Position numbers and translations under genes: made by a program. From positions 1,262 to 53,341 of the forward strand of contig RCNO01000001.1 in the NCBI GenBank assembly GCA_003731685.1: a stretch of 52,080 nucleotides of DNA. Direction: 5' to 3'. The DNA is from Bacteroidetes/Chlorobi group bacterium MS-B_bin-24. GTDB lineage: Bacteria; Bacteroidota; Ignavibacteria; Kapaibacteriales; UBA2268. The notes below the pieces were generated by a model. It did no database searches and was not told the origin of the DNA. It saw only the letters and a list, made by a program, of their open reading frames with translations. How positions within the stretch are numbered: position 1 is the first letter of the stretch; each line of letters starts with the position of its first letter. Below are positions 19,427 through 29,702 of this stretch, piece by piece.

Positions 19427-20614
19427 TTAACGCGGTGTTCGCGAGGCTAACCGGTCGGGAACATAATCGGGGTCGGATTTGACAGTCCCACGAATGAAAA
19501 CAACTTTGTTGTTTGCAAGCAAAATACCGGCAACGTGCGGAGCAGCCATAGAGGTACCGCTCATTGTTGCATAACTTCCATTTTTGTATGTAGAATAAAC
19601 GCTAACGCCGGGTGCACAATAATCAATCGGAGGATTCCCGAAATTCGAAAAAGAAGCGAAGTTGTCATTAATATCGTGGGCAGAAACTGTGTAAATGTTT
19701 CGACCATTTGCCCGAGCAGGTGAAAAATTCTTTGCGTCGATGCGAGAATTGCCCGCGGCAAGAACAACCAAAAATCCTTTGTTGCCCAATGCAACAACGG
19801 CTTGGTCCAGGGCTGGCGCAACCCCGCCTCCCAAACTCATATTTACAACATCGCCGGGTTTACCCCGCTTAGAAATATAATCCAAACCAGCAATGATGTC
19901 GGAATCCCAGCCCCATCCACTACTCGAAAGGACTTTCACAGCTGCAACTTTGTTCCCCGCAGCAACTCCAACAACACCAAAATCATTATCTTTTGCAGCA
20001 ACAATTCCAGCTACATGGGTGCCGTGTCCATGATAATCATTCGGTGTCAACGAATCAATCCCGGTTCTAACAAATGTTTTAGAAAGAGTTTGGTCAACAT
20101 TTAAATCTGGATGGTCAAGTTGTATTCCTGTGTCAACAATCCAACCAATGCGAGTGCTTCTTTCACAATTATAATAACCACCAACAGCCAAAATTCCCCA
20201 CGGAACTTGTTGGGTACTTGCTAATGGCTTGTTGCCTTGTCCTTTATCGGGAATAAACTCTTCGGGACTAACACTTTTCGGCTTGTCCAAATCAATTAGA
20301 CCCACCATTGGGTCGTTTTTCAACTTTTCCACCTCTTCTTTGGTCAAATACCCCGAAAAACCTAACACAACAGAAGAATAAATATGGGTAACTTTTGAGC
20401 GCGCAATATTATGTGTTTCCCAAAATTTCAGAACATAGAGCTCCATCGAACCTGGATTTAGCGCTTCATCCGATTCAGGAACGTTTAGAAGAACAATGTA
20501 ATGATTCGCAAAATTTGGTTTTGTCCCCGCCTCGTCAATTGGATTATTTCTTTCGCAAGCAAGAAACATAGAAAGTAAGCCAATAAAGAGAAGATGGGTT
20601 AAAAAAGTCCTCAT
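19427..20614 (-). CDS. Subtilisin-like S8 serine protease, predicted lipoprotein
   Basis: Lipobox-like LLSMFLAC; catalytic blocks GWIVDTGIQLDHPD, HGTHVAGIVAA, GTSMAAPHVAG; I9-like propeptide region. Confidence 0.93.
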   Translation of the reverse strand: MRTFLTHLLFIGLLSMFLACERNNPIDEAGTKPNFANHYIVLLNVPESDEALNPGSMELYVLKFWETHNIARSKVTHIYSSVVLGFSGYLTKEEVEKLKNDPMVGLIDLDKPKSVSPEEFIPDKGQGNKPLASTQQVPWGILAVGGYYNCERSTRIGWIVDTGIQLDHPDLNVDQTLSKTFVRTGIDSLTPNDYHGHGTHVAGIVAAKDNDFGVVGVAAGNKVAAVKVLSSSGWGWDSDIIAGLDYISKRGKPGDVVNMSLGGGVAPALDQAVVALGNKGFLVVLAAGNSRIDAKNFSPARANGRNIYTVSAHDINDNFASFSNFGNPPIDYCAPGVSVYSTYKNGSYATMSGTSMAAPHVAGILLANNKVVFIRGTVKSDPDYVPDRLASRTPR

Positions 20615-20741
20615 AAAACCTCCTAAAAATGTTACAAAAATTTAAAAGAATAAAAATCAAAAATCAAATATAAAAAATTTAGAGAAAAATAAACCATTTA
20701 AGAAAATACTAAAAATTAAATTTGCATTTTTGATTTTTGCT

Positions 20742-22274
20742 ATGAACGAAAAAGTAATAATTCTCGATTTTGGTTCACAATATACACAACTTATTGCACG
20801 GAAAGTGCGTGAATGCGGTGTTTATGCCGAAATTTATCCCTACAATTTGAATATCGAAGAAATCCAGCGACATCACCCAAAAGGCATAATTTTATCGGGA
20901 GGTCCCGCAAGTGTTTTCGACACAAACGCCCCGCATCCCGATAAGAAAATTTTTTCGATGGACATACCAATTCTTGGCATTTGCTACGGATTGCAGCTTA
21001 TAACTTACCATCTTGGCGGTAAAGTTGGGAAAGCAAACAAGCGTGAATACGGTCGTGCTGTGTTCAAGATCGCTTCCGCAGACCCTATCTTCGAGGATAT
21101 TCCTGCTGAGTCAATCGTTTGGATGAGCCACGGGGACAAAATCGACGGCATCCCACCTAATTTCATCATTTTGGGCAAAACCGAAAATTCAATTTCTGCC
21201 ATCCGTTCACAAAACAAAAAAATTTATGGATTGCAATTTCATCCCGAGGTTCATCATACAATCTATGGGAAGAAAATACTCGAAAACTTCCTCCGAAAAG
21301 TTTGCGAATGCAAAGAACAATGGAATGCTGCTTCTTTTATTGAAACACAAATCAAGCAGATTCGCGAAAAAGTTGGCTCCGACGAGGTAATTCTTGCTCT
21401 CAGCGGTGGCGTAGATTCAACTGTCGCAGCTGTGCTTTTGGAACGAGCAATCGGTAACCAACTGCACTGCATACATATTGATACCGGGCTGATGAGGATG
21501 AACGAAAGCAAAAACATTGTTGAACTTTTCAAAAAGCACTTCAAGATTCCAATCACCTTGGTAGAAGCTGAAACTCTGTTTCTAGAAAGATTTAAAGGAA
21601 TCACCGACCCGGAACAGAAAAGAAAAATCATTGGCAATACATTCATTGAGCTTTTCGAAAAAGAAGCCCAGAAGTTTTCCTCTGCAAAATGGCTTGCTCA
21701 GGGCACCTTGTACCCCGATGTTATCGAATCCACATCGGTTCGGGGTCCTTCGGCAACAATTAAATCTCATCACAATGTAGGAGGCTTGCCAGAAAGAATG
21801 AATCTAAAAGTGCTCGAACCATTTCGAGAACTTTTCAAAGACGAAGTGCGACAGGTAGGAAAAGAATTAGGCGTCCCCGATTGGTTTATTCAACGACATC
21901 CGTTCCCCGGTCCCGGTCTCGCAATAAGAATAATTGGCGAGGTAACAAAGGAAAGGTTGGAAATTTTAAGGCAAGCAGATGAAATTTTCATTCAAGAAAT
22001 CCAAAATGCAAATCTCTATAATGAAATTTGGCAAGCCTTTGCAGTCCTACTTCCAGTAAAATCTGTTGGAGTGATGGGCGACGAGCGAACCTACGAAAAT
22101 GTTTGTGCTCTGCGTGCTGTTGTCAGCCAGGACGGAATGACCGCCGACTGGTTTAAATTCCCTTATGAAGTATTAGAGAAAGCCTCAACAAGAATAATCA
22201 ACGAAGTCAAAGGTATCAATAGGGTTGTTTACGACATCACAAGCAAGCCTCCGGGAACTATCGAGTGGGAATAA
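20742..22274 (+). CDS. guaA: GMP synthase (glutamine-hydrolysing)
   Basis: [58 protein letters not shown]-term [10 protein letters not shown]. Confidence 0.97.
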   Translation: MNEKVIILDFGSQYTQLIARKVRECGVYAEIYPYNLNIEEIQRHHPKGIILSGGPASVFDTNAPHPDKKIFSMDIPILGICYGLQLITYHLGGKVGKANKREYGRAVFKIASADPIFEDIPAESIVWMSHGDKIDGIPPNFIILGKTENSISAIRSQNKKIYGLQFHPEVHHTIYGKKILENFLRKVCECKEQWNAASFIETQIKQIREKVGSDEVILALSGGVDSTVAAVLLERAIGNQLHCIHIDTGLMRMNESKNIVELFKKHFKIPITLVEAETLFLERFKGITDPEQKRKIIGNTFIELFEKEAQKFSSAKWLAQGTLYPDVIESTSVRGPSATIKSHHNVGGLPERMNLKVLEPFRELFKDEVRQVGKELGVPDWFIQRHPFPGPGLAIRIIGEVTKERLEILRQADEIFIQEIQNANLYNEIWQAFAVLLPVKSVGVMGDERTYENVCALRAVVSQDGMTADWFKFPYEVLEKASTRIINEVKGINRVVYDITSKPPGTIEWE

Positions 22275-22278
22275 GACA

Positions 22279-23001
22279 TTATTCATTTTCGAATGCCTTT
22301 TTCCGATTAAGTTGTGCTTGCCTACGCGGCTTAATTTTTTTCTCTCGTAACAATTTCTTTAAAACATTTATTATTTCAAGAAAAGTCTTGAAATTGTAGT
22401 GTGGTATCCGTTTCTCATTACAATATCTGCTCAAAATACTTTTCGCAAAAATAATATCGGAATATTCAACCATACAAAAGTCGGAATACCCATCGCCAAT
22501 GTAAACCAATACTTCATCATCTGCTAATCTCGACAATGCTATATTTCGCTTACAGGAACCAACATTTTCACACTGACAAGACTCATTGGCATAAACAAAG
22601 ACAGGTTCATAGTGGTCATTTGTTTTGACCAATTGGTTCCCGAAATATGGAATATCAGTAATTCCAAACTTGTCCAGAGTTGCTTGAATATAAAAATCGA
22701 ATCCATCGCTCAAAATTTCAAAAGGAATTTGATTTTCCTTACAAAAATTCACAAATTCCACAAAATATGGGTCAACTTGAACAGTTTGCTTTACAAATTG
22801 AATCATCTCCTCTATCGAGAGGTTCGAAGGAAATGTTTTCAGAACCTGATGCCAAAAGTCCTTGAGAGTTAACTTCCCTGTGGCTAAAAGTGTTAAATAA
22901 GGTTCCCTGTTCGAGAACTTGTCGATAATATCAATACAAACATCTGTTAATGCAATAGTACCGTCGAAATCCGAAAATATATGTAAACGCCAGTCTTTCA
23001 A
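22279..23001 (-). CDS. HAD-superfamily phosphatase, MtnX / phosphoserine-phosphatase-like
   Basis: FSDFDGTIALTDVCIDII (motif I DxDxT), EILSDGFDFYI, YIGDGYSDFCMVEYSDIIFAK. Confidence 0.85.
   Translation of the reverse strand: MKDWRLHIFSDFDGTIALTDVCIDIIDKFSNREPYLTLLATGKLTLKDFWHQVLKTFPSNLSIEEMIQFVKQTVQVDPYFVEFVNFCKENQIPFEILSDGFDFYIQATLDKFGITDIPYFGNQLVKTNDHYEPVFVYANESCQCENVGSCKRNIALSRLADDEVLVYIGDGYSDFCMVEYSDIIFAKSILSRYCNEKRIPHYNFKTFLEIINVLKKLLREKKIKPRRQAQLNRKKAFENE
22306..22335 (+). terminator. Probable terminator of guaA located inside the 3' coding end of the HAD gene
   Basis: ATTAAGTTGT-GCTTGCCTAC-GCGGCTTAAT (10 bp including three G-U pairs) followed by TTTTTTTC. Confidence 0.55.
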
Positions 23002-23007
23002 GTTCGA

Positions 23008-23814
23008 TTAATTAAGTTTTGCATTAATCGGTCCGCGAATTCCACGGTAGGAAACAAGGTCGGCAGAAACATATCCAATCAAGATTTTTGTAGCAACTTT
23101 AACGGGAATTTTCCTATCGTCGTCCGTAAGCCAAACGTAAATAGAACCTTCGCTCTTGAACAATCCACCTTCGACCACAAGCGGTTCAACAACAACGCAG
23201 CGGAATTTCCCAGCCTCGACTTCCACTACTTGTTTCCCCAAAATTTTCACCCCGAGCTTATATGTAGAGTCCTTAAAGAAATTATAAAGATAGAAAACAG
23301 TATCTTTCGGCATTTTGCCCAAAGGCAATGTTCGAACATAATAAAAAGCAGAAACAATGTCGTGAACATACGGAGGCACACGATATTTTTTCCCTTCTGC
23401 ATAAGCGTAATTATTTTCTTGGTCGAAAATTGCTTTGAAATCGCGTTTGTAGTTGCCCTCTCGTATGTGTTGCTCGAATTCCCAAGGGAAAATACCATCG
23501 ACATCGAGCACTGTGCTATACCAATCCCGTACTTTGTATATCCATTCGAGCGACTTTAATGAATTTACTTGGAAACGAACATCATAACAAGTTCGCCCGT
23601 TGCGATAAATTGGCTTAGGCAAAATATGTAAATAACCTTCGCCTGCCACGATAAAACCATATCGAACCTTGTAATCGAGCCGCTCACCAAAACCAAATGC
23701 TTCGTTTGGATGGTAACGAAACTGAATTTTGGCAGTAACTTCGGGTTCGACAAATAAAAAGATAATGCCCAATATGAATACAAAAAGAAATTTACTCTTT
23801 TTTCTATTTGTCAT
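23008..23814 (-). CDS. DUF3108-like exported protein
   Basis: Signal peptide; GERLDYKVRYGFIVAGEGYLHI...YDVRFQVNSLKSLEWIYKVRDWYSTVLD...GKFRCVVVEPLVVEGGLFKSEGSIYVWLTDDDRKIPVKV. Confidence 0.82.
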   Translation of the reverse strand: MTNRKKSKFLFVFILGIIFLFVEPEVTAKIQFRYHPNEAFGFGERLDYKVRYGFIVAGEGYLHILPKPIYRNGRTCYDVRFQVNSLKSLEWIYKVRDWYSTVLDVDGIFPWEFEQHIREGNYKRDFKAIFDQENNYAYAEGKKYRVPPYVHDIVSAFYYVRTLPLGKMPKDTVFYLYNFFKDSTYKLGVKILGKQVVEVEAGKFRCVVVEPLVVEGGLFKSEGSIYVWLTDDDRKIPVKVATKILIGYVSADLVSYRGIRGPINAKLN

Positions 23815-25280
23815 CGAATCAAATAATAAGTAAAATCAATAATATATTGTGGAACAATACCTAAAATTATTGTGCCTACCAAACAAAGTACTATGGAAAC
23901 AAAAGGCAATCCAAAGCGAGGCGAAATTTCGAGCTTAGGCTCTTTGAAATACATATACAATATCAAACCAATGTAGTAATACATCGATATTATCGAAGCA
24001 ATCACCGCAATAATTGTTAGCCAAAGATATCCGGCTTTAATTGCAGAAACGAATAACAAGTATTTACCAAAGAAACCTGCAAAAGGTGGAATACCAGCCA
24101 ATGACAACATAAAAACGGACATTGTCCCAGCTACAAATGGATGTTTCCTTGAAAACCCAGAAAAATCTTCCATCGTTACGAAATTAATTTCAGAAGTTTC
24201 GATGGTCGAAAGAACAAGAAAAGCTCCAATTTGCATAAACAAATACGATAACGAGTAGAACCCAATGGCGTTCCATCCTTCTGCATTATTAGCCACAATG
24301 CCCATCAGCAGATAACCTGCGTGTGCAATGCTTGAGTATGCAAGCATTCTTTTAACATTCTTTTGAACAAGTGCAATAAAATTACCCACAAGCATTGTCA
24401 ACGCAGAAATAATCGCTACAACCAACTGAACTTGCGAGGAAGTGAACTTGGCGAACTCTATCCCGGAAAACGGGAAAATCAAATAGCGGGCAACTAGATA
24501 TAATCCAAAAATTGCCGAGGCTTTGCCCGCAGTACTCATAAACCCCGCAACTGTCGTTGGCGAGCCAGTGTAAACATCGGCTGCCCATTGGTGGAATGGA
24601 AAAGCAGCAATTTTAAAAGCCAAACCAATAAGAACAAGCACCAAACCAATTGTAAAATAAACTTTTTGGAAACTTCCATTTTGGACCAAGACCGACAACT
24701 CATCTAAATACAAACTCTTGGTCGCCCCATAGACAAACGCAATACCATAAACCAAAAAGCCAGTTGCAAAAGCTCCCAAAAGGAAATATTTCATGGCAGA
24801 TTCAACACTTTCGTTAGATTTTCGGAAAAACCCCGCAAGAACATAGAAGCTCAGCGACATTGTTTCGATGCCCAAAAAGAGCGTTAGCAAATTATTAGAA
24901 TGGGAAATAATCATCATTCCAAAAACAGCAATCAGTATCAGAGTATAAAACTCGTTCAGTTCGATATACTTTGCGCGTTGATAATCCCGCGATGAAAGCA
25001 AAGTCAAAATTCCAGCAAATACAAATACCAAATCAAAATAATAAGAAAAGCCATTAAAAGATAAAAATCCTTTTGTGACCAGCTGATTTCGTGCAATTCC
25101 AGTGATTAAATCAAAATATTGAATCGAAAAGAAAATCGAAACAAAAGTAATGACCAAGGAAGCGAAAGTTCCCCAAAAATTTAGGCTTTTGTTTTTCCAA
25201 ATGCCATCAATTACAAGCCACAACAAAGATGAAAAGGATAAAATTACCAGTGGCAACAAAGCATAAAACTCGTATATCAT
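23811..25280 (-). CDS. nuoN: NADH-quinone oxidoreductase subunit N
   Basis: KIAAFPFHQWAADVYTGSPTTVAGFMSTAGKASA, NVKRMLAYSSIAHAGYLLMGI; order L-M-N. Confidence 0.95.
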   Translation of the reverse strand: MIYEFYALLPLVILSFSSLLWLVIDGIWKNKSLNFWGTFASLVITFVSIFFSIQYFDLITGIARNQLVTKGFLSFNGFSYYFDLVFVFAGILTLLSSRDYQRAKYIELNEFYTLILIAVFGMMIISHSNNLLTLFLGIETMSLSFYVLAGFFRKSNESVESAMKYFLLGAFATGFLVYGIAFVYGATKSLYLDELSVLVQNGSFQKVYFTIGLVLVLIGLAFKIAAFPFHQWAADVYTGSPTTVAGFMSTAGKASAIFGLYLVARYLIFPFSGIEFAKFTSSQVQLVVAIISALTMLVGNFIALVQKNVKRMLAYSSIAHAGYLLMGIVANNAEGWNAIGFYSLSYLFMQIGAFLVLSTIETSEINFVTMEDFSGFSRKHPFVAGTMSVFMLSLAGIPPFAGFFGKYLLFVSAIKAGYLWLTIIAVIASIISMYYYIGLILYMYFKEPKLEISPRFGLPFVSIVLCLVGTIILGIVPQYIIDFTYYLIR

Positions 25281-26863
25281 TTTTTAGCACCCAAATTACT
25301 TTCAATATTCTTTAAAAGATTTAGATTATTAAGAGTTGAAGTATTTCCCAAACTCTGGGTATGCACTTTGCTAACAACCGATTTCACAGTCTTTTCGGAA
25401 TAATTCAAGAAAAACTTTGGATAAACGCCAATCCAAACAATAAAAATGACTATCGGAACAAGATATGCCCATTCCCTTTTATTCAAATCTTTCAGACTAT
25501 GGTTGTGAGGATTTGTGATCGGTCCAAAAACAACTTTTTGGAACATTGTGAGCAAATAAACAGCGGCGAAAATAACTCCCGTTGCACCGAAGATTGTAAA
25601 CAGATAAGAATTTAACACAGGAGATTTAAACGCACCGAGCAGACAAAGAAATTCTCCCACAAAGCCATTCAAACCGGGCAATCCAACCGAAGCAAGCATC
25701 GCAATGCCAAAAAAGACAGAGAAAGCAGGCATCACGCGGGCAATTCCACCATACTCCGCAATTTCCCGTGTATGCCGCCTTTCGTATAAAATTCCAACCG
25801 CAAGAAAGAGCATCCCCGTCGATAGACCGTGGTTCACCATTTGAATAATTGCCCCCTGCATTCCTTCGACTGTAATCGAAAAAATCCCGAGAACAACAAA
25901 GCCAAGATGGCTCACCGAAGAAAAAGCAACAAGCCTTTTAACATCTGTTTGCACAGCAGAAACAAGGGCTCCATAAATAATTCCAATCACCGCAAGAATA
26001 GAGATATACGGGGCAAAGAAGTAGGCAGAATGCGGGAGTAATTCTATATTAAACCGAATCAATCCATAAGTCCCCAATTTAAGCAATATTCCTGCCAAAA
26101 TCACAGAACCCGGTGTTGGAGCTTCGGTGTGGGCATCGGGAAGCCAAGTATGAAGCGGAAATAGTGGCACCTTGATGCAAAATGACAAAGCAAAAGCGAG
26201 AAAAAGCCATTTCTCAATATCGAATGGAATGGGATTTTGACTAAGAACATCTCGTATTTGCATAAAGTTCGAAGTAAATCCGCCGGGCAAATGAAGGATG
26301 TTCCCTCCAACATATAACCCAAGCCAAATGATTGCAACAAGCATAAACAACGAACCCACGACAGTGTAAATAAAGAACTTCACAGCAGAGTAAATTCTGT
26401 TTTTCCCTCCCCACAAACCGATGATGAAGTACATCGGAATCAAAACAAGTTCCCAGAAAATGTAAAATAGGAACAAGTCCAAAGCCACAAATACGCCGGT
26501 CATTGCAAATTGAAGCAAAAGCAGGAGGAAGTAATACTCTTTATTCCGCTTTTCGATAGCCGAAAAGGAGGAAAGAATAGTAATTGGCGTGATGAATGTC
26601 GTTAGCATTACAAGAAGAATGCTTATTCCATCAACGCCAATGCGAAACCCCGCGTTGAGTCTTTCAATCCAAATTGCTTCGGTTAAAAATTGAAAATTAG
26701 TATTATTGAAATCGAATTTCGAAAGCAAAAACAAAGACACAATAAAAGTCAAAAGCGAGACCGAAAGAGTAAAGTACTTAATAAAATTGTGCTTTTCATG
26801 ATTGACAAACAATAAGATAATTGCCCCTGCTAACGGTATAAATAATGTTAATATCAATTCCAT
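25277..26863 (-). CDS. nuoM: NADH-quinone oxidoreductase subunit M
   Basis: KVPLFPLHTWLPDAHTEAPTPGSVILAGILLKLGTYGLIRFN; DVKRLVAFSSVSHLGFVVLGI. Confidence 0.96.
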   Translation of the reverse strand: MELILTLFIPLAGAIILLFVNHEKHNFIKYFTLSVSLLTFIVSLFLLSKFDFNNTNFQFLTEAIWIERLNAGFRIGVDGISILLVMLTTFITPITILSSFSAIEKRNKEYYFLLLLLQFAMTGVFVALDLFLFYIFWELVLIPMYFIIGLWGGKNRIYSAVKFFIYTVVGSLFMLVAIIWLGLYVGGNILHLPGGFTSNFMQIRDVLSQNPIPFDIEKWLFLAFALSFCIKVPLFPLHTWLPDAHTEAPTPGSVILAGILLKLGTYGLIRFNIELLPHSAYFFAPYISILAVIGIIYGALVSAVQTDVKRLVAFSSVSHLGFVVLGIFSITVEGMQGAIIQMVNHGLSTGMLFLAVGILYERRHTREIAEYGGIARVMPAFSVFFGIAMLASVGLPGLNGFVGEFLCLLGAFKSPVLNSYLFTIFGATGVIFAAVYLLTMFQKVVFGPITNPHNHSLKDLNKREWAYLVPIVIFIVWIGVYPKFFLNYSEKTVKSVVSKVHTQSLGNTSTLNNLNLLKNIESNLGAKK

Positions 26864-26887
26864 AACAAAATCTCTTGGTTCAACAAA

Positions 26888-28876
26888 TCAAATCACAAAA
26901 AGAAGCCAAATAAAAATTGCAACAATACCACCGAACATTAACAAAGCGTAATTCTGAACAAAGCCTGTCTGAATTCGCCTTAAAAGCTCGCTAACTTTAA
27001 CAGTTACAGTTGCAGAACCGTTCACGATTCCATCTATAATTTTAGAATCAAAGAACTTCCATAGAATTTTATTCGAAAGGAAAAGCAATGGGTCTACAAT
27101 CACATAGAAATAAAATTCATCCAGATAATACTTATTAAATAAGGTTCGATACAACGAGTTGAAACCAGTTGCAAGTTTTTTGGGAATACTCCATTCGGGG
27201 TCACTGTAAAACTTATTAGCAAGGAAAATACCAACCAAAGCAATAAGAATAGAAATAATCATCAGAAGATATTCTTCGAAATGGATTTGGTGACTCAAAC
27301 CAGCAGCGTAGGAAGCATTCAGAACCATTACCTTTTGAGCATCGGCAAAAACAGGCTCAAGCCAGTGTTCAATTAGATTGCAATTGGGACCGAGCCAGGC
27401 TCCAAGTGCATAAGGTATTCCCAGAAAACCACCGAAAGCAGACAAAAATGCAAGTATTTGCAAGGGAATAGTCATAATTTTGGGAGACTCGTGTGGATGG
27501 ATATGATGCATGTCGAACCGCTCCTTCCCAAAAAATACAAGGTTAAGCAAACGAAACATATAAAAAGCAGTAAAGAATGCAGAAACCGCAAGGATTACCC
27601 ATAGCCAAATCTTTCCGCTATCGAAAACCTTCCAAAGTATTTCATCTTTCGAAAAGAAACCACTGAAAAATGGAATTCCAGCAATAGCAAGTGTCGCTAC
27701 AAAAAATGTCAGATATGTTTTTGGCATATAATTCCGCAAGCCACCCATTCTCTTGATATTCTGTTCCTCGTTCATACCGTGAATCACGGAGCCTGCAGCA
27801 AGAAACAAAAGCCCTTTGAAAAAGGCATGAGTCATAACATGGAAAACTCCCGCAACAAAGGCACCAACCCCGAGAGCAGAAAACATAAAGCCCAACTGGC
27901 TAACAGTAGAATAAGCCAGAACTTTTTTGATATCGTTTTGCGTTATTCCTATTGTGGCTGCAAAAAACGCTGTGAATGTACCAATGACGGCAACCACTGT
28001 AAGCGTTGTTGGGGCAAGGGCAAAAAGTGTTGCATTCCTTGCAATCAAAAATATTCCCGAGGTCACCATTGTTGCGGCGTGAATCAATGCACTTACGGGA
28101 GTTGGACCAGCCATTGCATCGGGAAGCCAAACAGCCAAAGGAATTTGAGCAGATTTACCCGTGCAGCCAAGGAATAACAAAAGTGTAATTGCCCAAATCA
28201 GTCCACTATTATAAAGATTTGAATAGGAGTTAGCAAAAATTTGGTTTAACTGAGTATAATTTAAAGTCTGAAAGTTAACAAACAAAAGAAAAATTGCAAT
28301 TAAGAAACCAAAGTCGCCGATACGATTAACAATGAAAGCCTTGTTGCCTGCCTCCCCAGTCCATTCAATTCGAACGCCCTCGAATTTCCTGTCATACCAA
28401 AATCCAATAAGTAAGTAAGAACACAAACCAACGCCCTCCCATCCTAGGAAAGTCAGCAAAAAACTGCTTGCAAGCACAAGGTTCAGCATCATAAAAATAA
28501 ACAAATTCATATACGCAAAGAAGCGATAAAAGCTTCGGTCGTTATGCATATAACCGACGGAATACAAATGAATCAAAAAACCAACACCAGTAACGATTAA
28601 CGCGAATAGAATCGAAAGTTGGTCGACCTGATACGCAATATCAATATGCAATTCCCCAGTAGATATCCACGGAAACAAAGTAACGATATGAGGTTCCTCG
28701 ATGGGATTTTGAACTAATTCAAGAAAAATGAGAAAAGAAAATACGAAGGACAAGAAAACAGTTAAATTACCAATTAAACCGATGATGCTTTCTTTCTTTA
28801 AGTATTTACCAAAAAGTCCCAAAACCAAAAACCCAACGAGAGGGAACAGCGGTATTAAAAAAACATACTCTGCCAT
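26888..28876 (-). CDS. nuoL: NADH-quinone oxidoreductase subunit L
   Basis: SFLLTFLGWEGVGLCSYLLIGFWY, KSAQIPLAVWLPDAMAGPTPVSALIHAATMVTSG, DIKKVLAYSTVSQLGFM. Confidence 0.96.
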   Translation of the reverse strand: MAEYVFLIPLFPLVGFLVLGLFGKYLKKESIIGLIGNLTVFLSFVFSFLIFLELVQNPIEEPHIVTLFPWISTGELHIDIAYQVDQLSILFALIVTGVGFLIHLYSVGYMHNDRSFYRFFAYMNLFIFMMLNLVLASSFLLTFLGWEGVGLCSYLLIGFWYDRKFEGVRIEWTGEAGNKAFIVNRIGDFGFLIAIFLLFVNFQTLNYTQLNQIFANSYSNLYNSGLIWAITLLLFLGCTGKSAQIPLAVWLPDAMAGPTPVSALIHAATMVTSGIFLIARNATLFALAPTTLTVVAVIGTFTAFFAATIGITQNDIKKVLAYSTVSQLGFMFSALGVGAFVAGVFHVMTHAFFKGLLFLAAGSVIHGMNEEQNIKRMGGLRNYMPKTYLTFFVATLAIAGIPFFSGFFSKDEILWKVFDSGKIWLWVILAVSAFFTAFYMFRLLNLVFFGKERFDMHHIHPHESPKIMTIPLQILAFLSAFGGFLGIPYALGAWLGPNCNLIEHWLEPVFADAQKVMVLNASYAAGLSHQIHFEEYLLMIISILIALVGIFLANKFYSDPEWSIPKKLATGFNSLYRTLFNKYYLDEFYFYVIVDPLLFLSNKILWKFFDSKIIDGIVNGSATVTVKVSELLRRIQTGFVQNYALLMFGGIVAIFIWLLFVI

Positions 28877-29016
28877 ATCTTACCAACAAAAATTAATTTT
28901 CAAATAAATAAAAATGTAAAATTAAAAATAGTGAGATTTATTACAAAACAATTTGGTTTTTTAAAATTAGAATTTTTTTTGTAATTTTGTTTTCTCAAAA
29001 AATTTAAATTTGAAAA

Positions 29017-29193
29017 ATGGCAAAACAACAAACTTTTGCGGACAAAGTTAAGAAAAAGACAAGAACCGAAGTCGGTTACAATGTCAAGGTAATCAAAGGG
29101 TATAGAACACCCGAAGGGAACCTTCGCTTCTTCGCCAAATTTGTTCGAGTTAACGATTTAAACGAACTTGCAAATGTTGATATAAGTAAATAA
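29017..29193 (+). CDS. Small basic protein (58 aa), possible ribosome-associated protein; absent from the supplied ORF track
   Basis: ATG at 29017, in-frame TAA at 29191-29193: MAKQQTFADKVKKKTRTEVGYNVKVIKGYRTPEGNLRFFAKFVRVNDLNELANVDISK. Directly upstream of bL31 with TAATTTTG at 28982-28989. Confidence 0.8.
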   Translation: MAKQQTFADKVKKKTRTEVGYNVKVIKGYRTPEGNLRFFAKFVRVNDLNELANVDISK

Positions 29194-29205
29194 TTGGGAT
29201 TTACT

Positions 29206-29442
29206 ATGAAAAAAGGAATTCATCCATATTACCATACTGTTGAAGTCGTAATGACAGATGGGACAAAATTCAAAACCCGTTCGTGCTACAAATCTGACCG
29301 AATGGTCTTAGAAATCGACTCCAAATCGCACCCATTTTTTACGGGCAAACAGGTGTTAGTTGATACTGCTGGACGCGTTGACCGATTCCAGAAACGACTT
29401 GAAAAGAGCAAAAAACTTCAAGAACAAAGGAGGAAACAATGA
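29206..29442 (+). CDS. rpmE: 50S ribosomal protein bL31
   Basis: [31 protein letters not shown]...[30 protein letters not shown]. The true ATG is at 29206 rather than the TTG at 29194. Confidence 0.95.
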   Translation: MKKGIHPYYHTVEVVMTDGTKFKTRSCYKSDRMVLEIDSKSHPFFTGKQVLVDTAGRVDRFQKRLEKSKKLQEQRRKQ

Positions 29443-29702
29443 ACGCCATTCATCCAGTTTTGAGTGCCTCGGCACAAAAAAACAAAAAAACAACTAAGAA
29501 AAAAATTAACCCATACAAGAATGTTGAAGTTTTCGATTATTTAGATTACAAATTTTTGGAAAAATTTATCAATGACCAAGGGAAAATTCTCCCAAGGCGT
29601 TTGACCGGGGTCACTCCAAAGCAACAAAGAAGAATTGCAAAAGCTGTCAAATACGCACGACATCTTGCTCTTCTTCCATTTGTTTCGCAGGATATTGGTT
29701 AA
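29439..29702 (+). CDS. rpsR: 30S ribosomal protein bS18
   Basis: [51 protein letters not shown]. Confidence 0.96.
   Translation: MNAIHPVLSASAQKNKKTTKKKINPYKNVEVFDYLDYKFLEKFINDQGKILPRRLTGVTPKQQRRIAKAVKYARHLALLPFVSQDIG

Noticed and set aside
29194-29205. TTG start for bL31 giving MGFT extension
   Set aside because: bL31 proteins begin MKKGIHP; the ATG at 29206 fits better and leaves normal spacing after the upstream stop.
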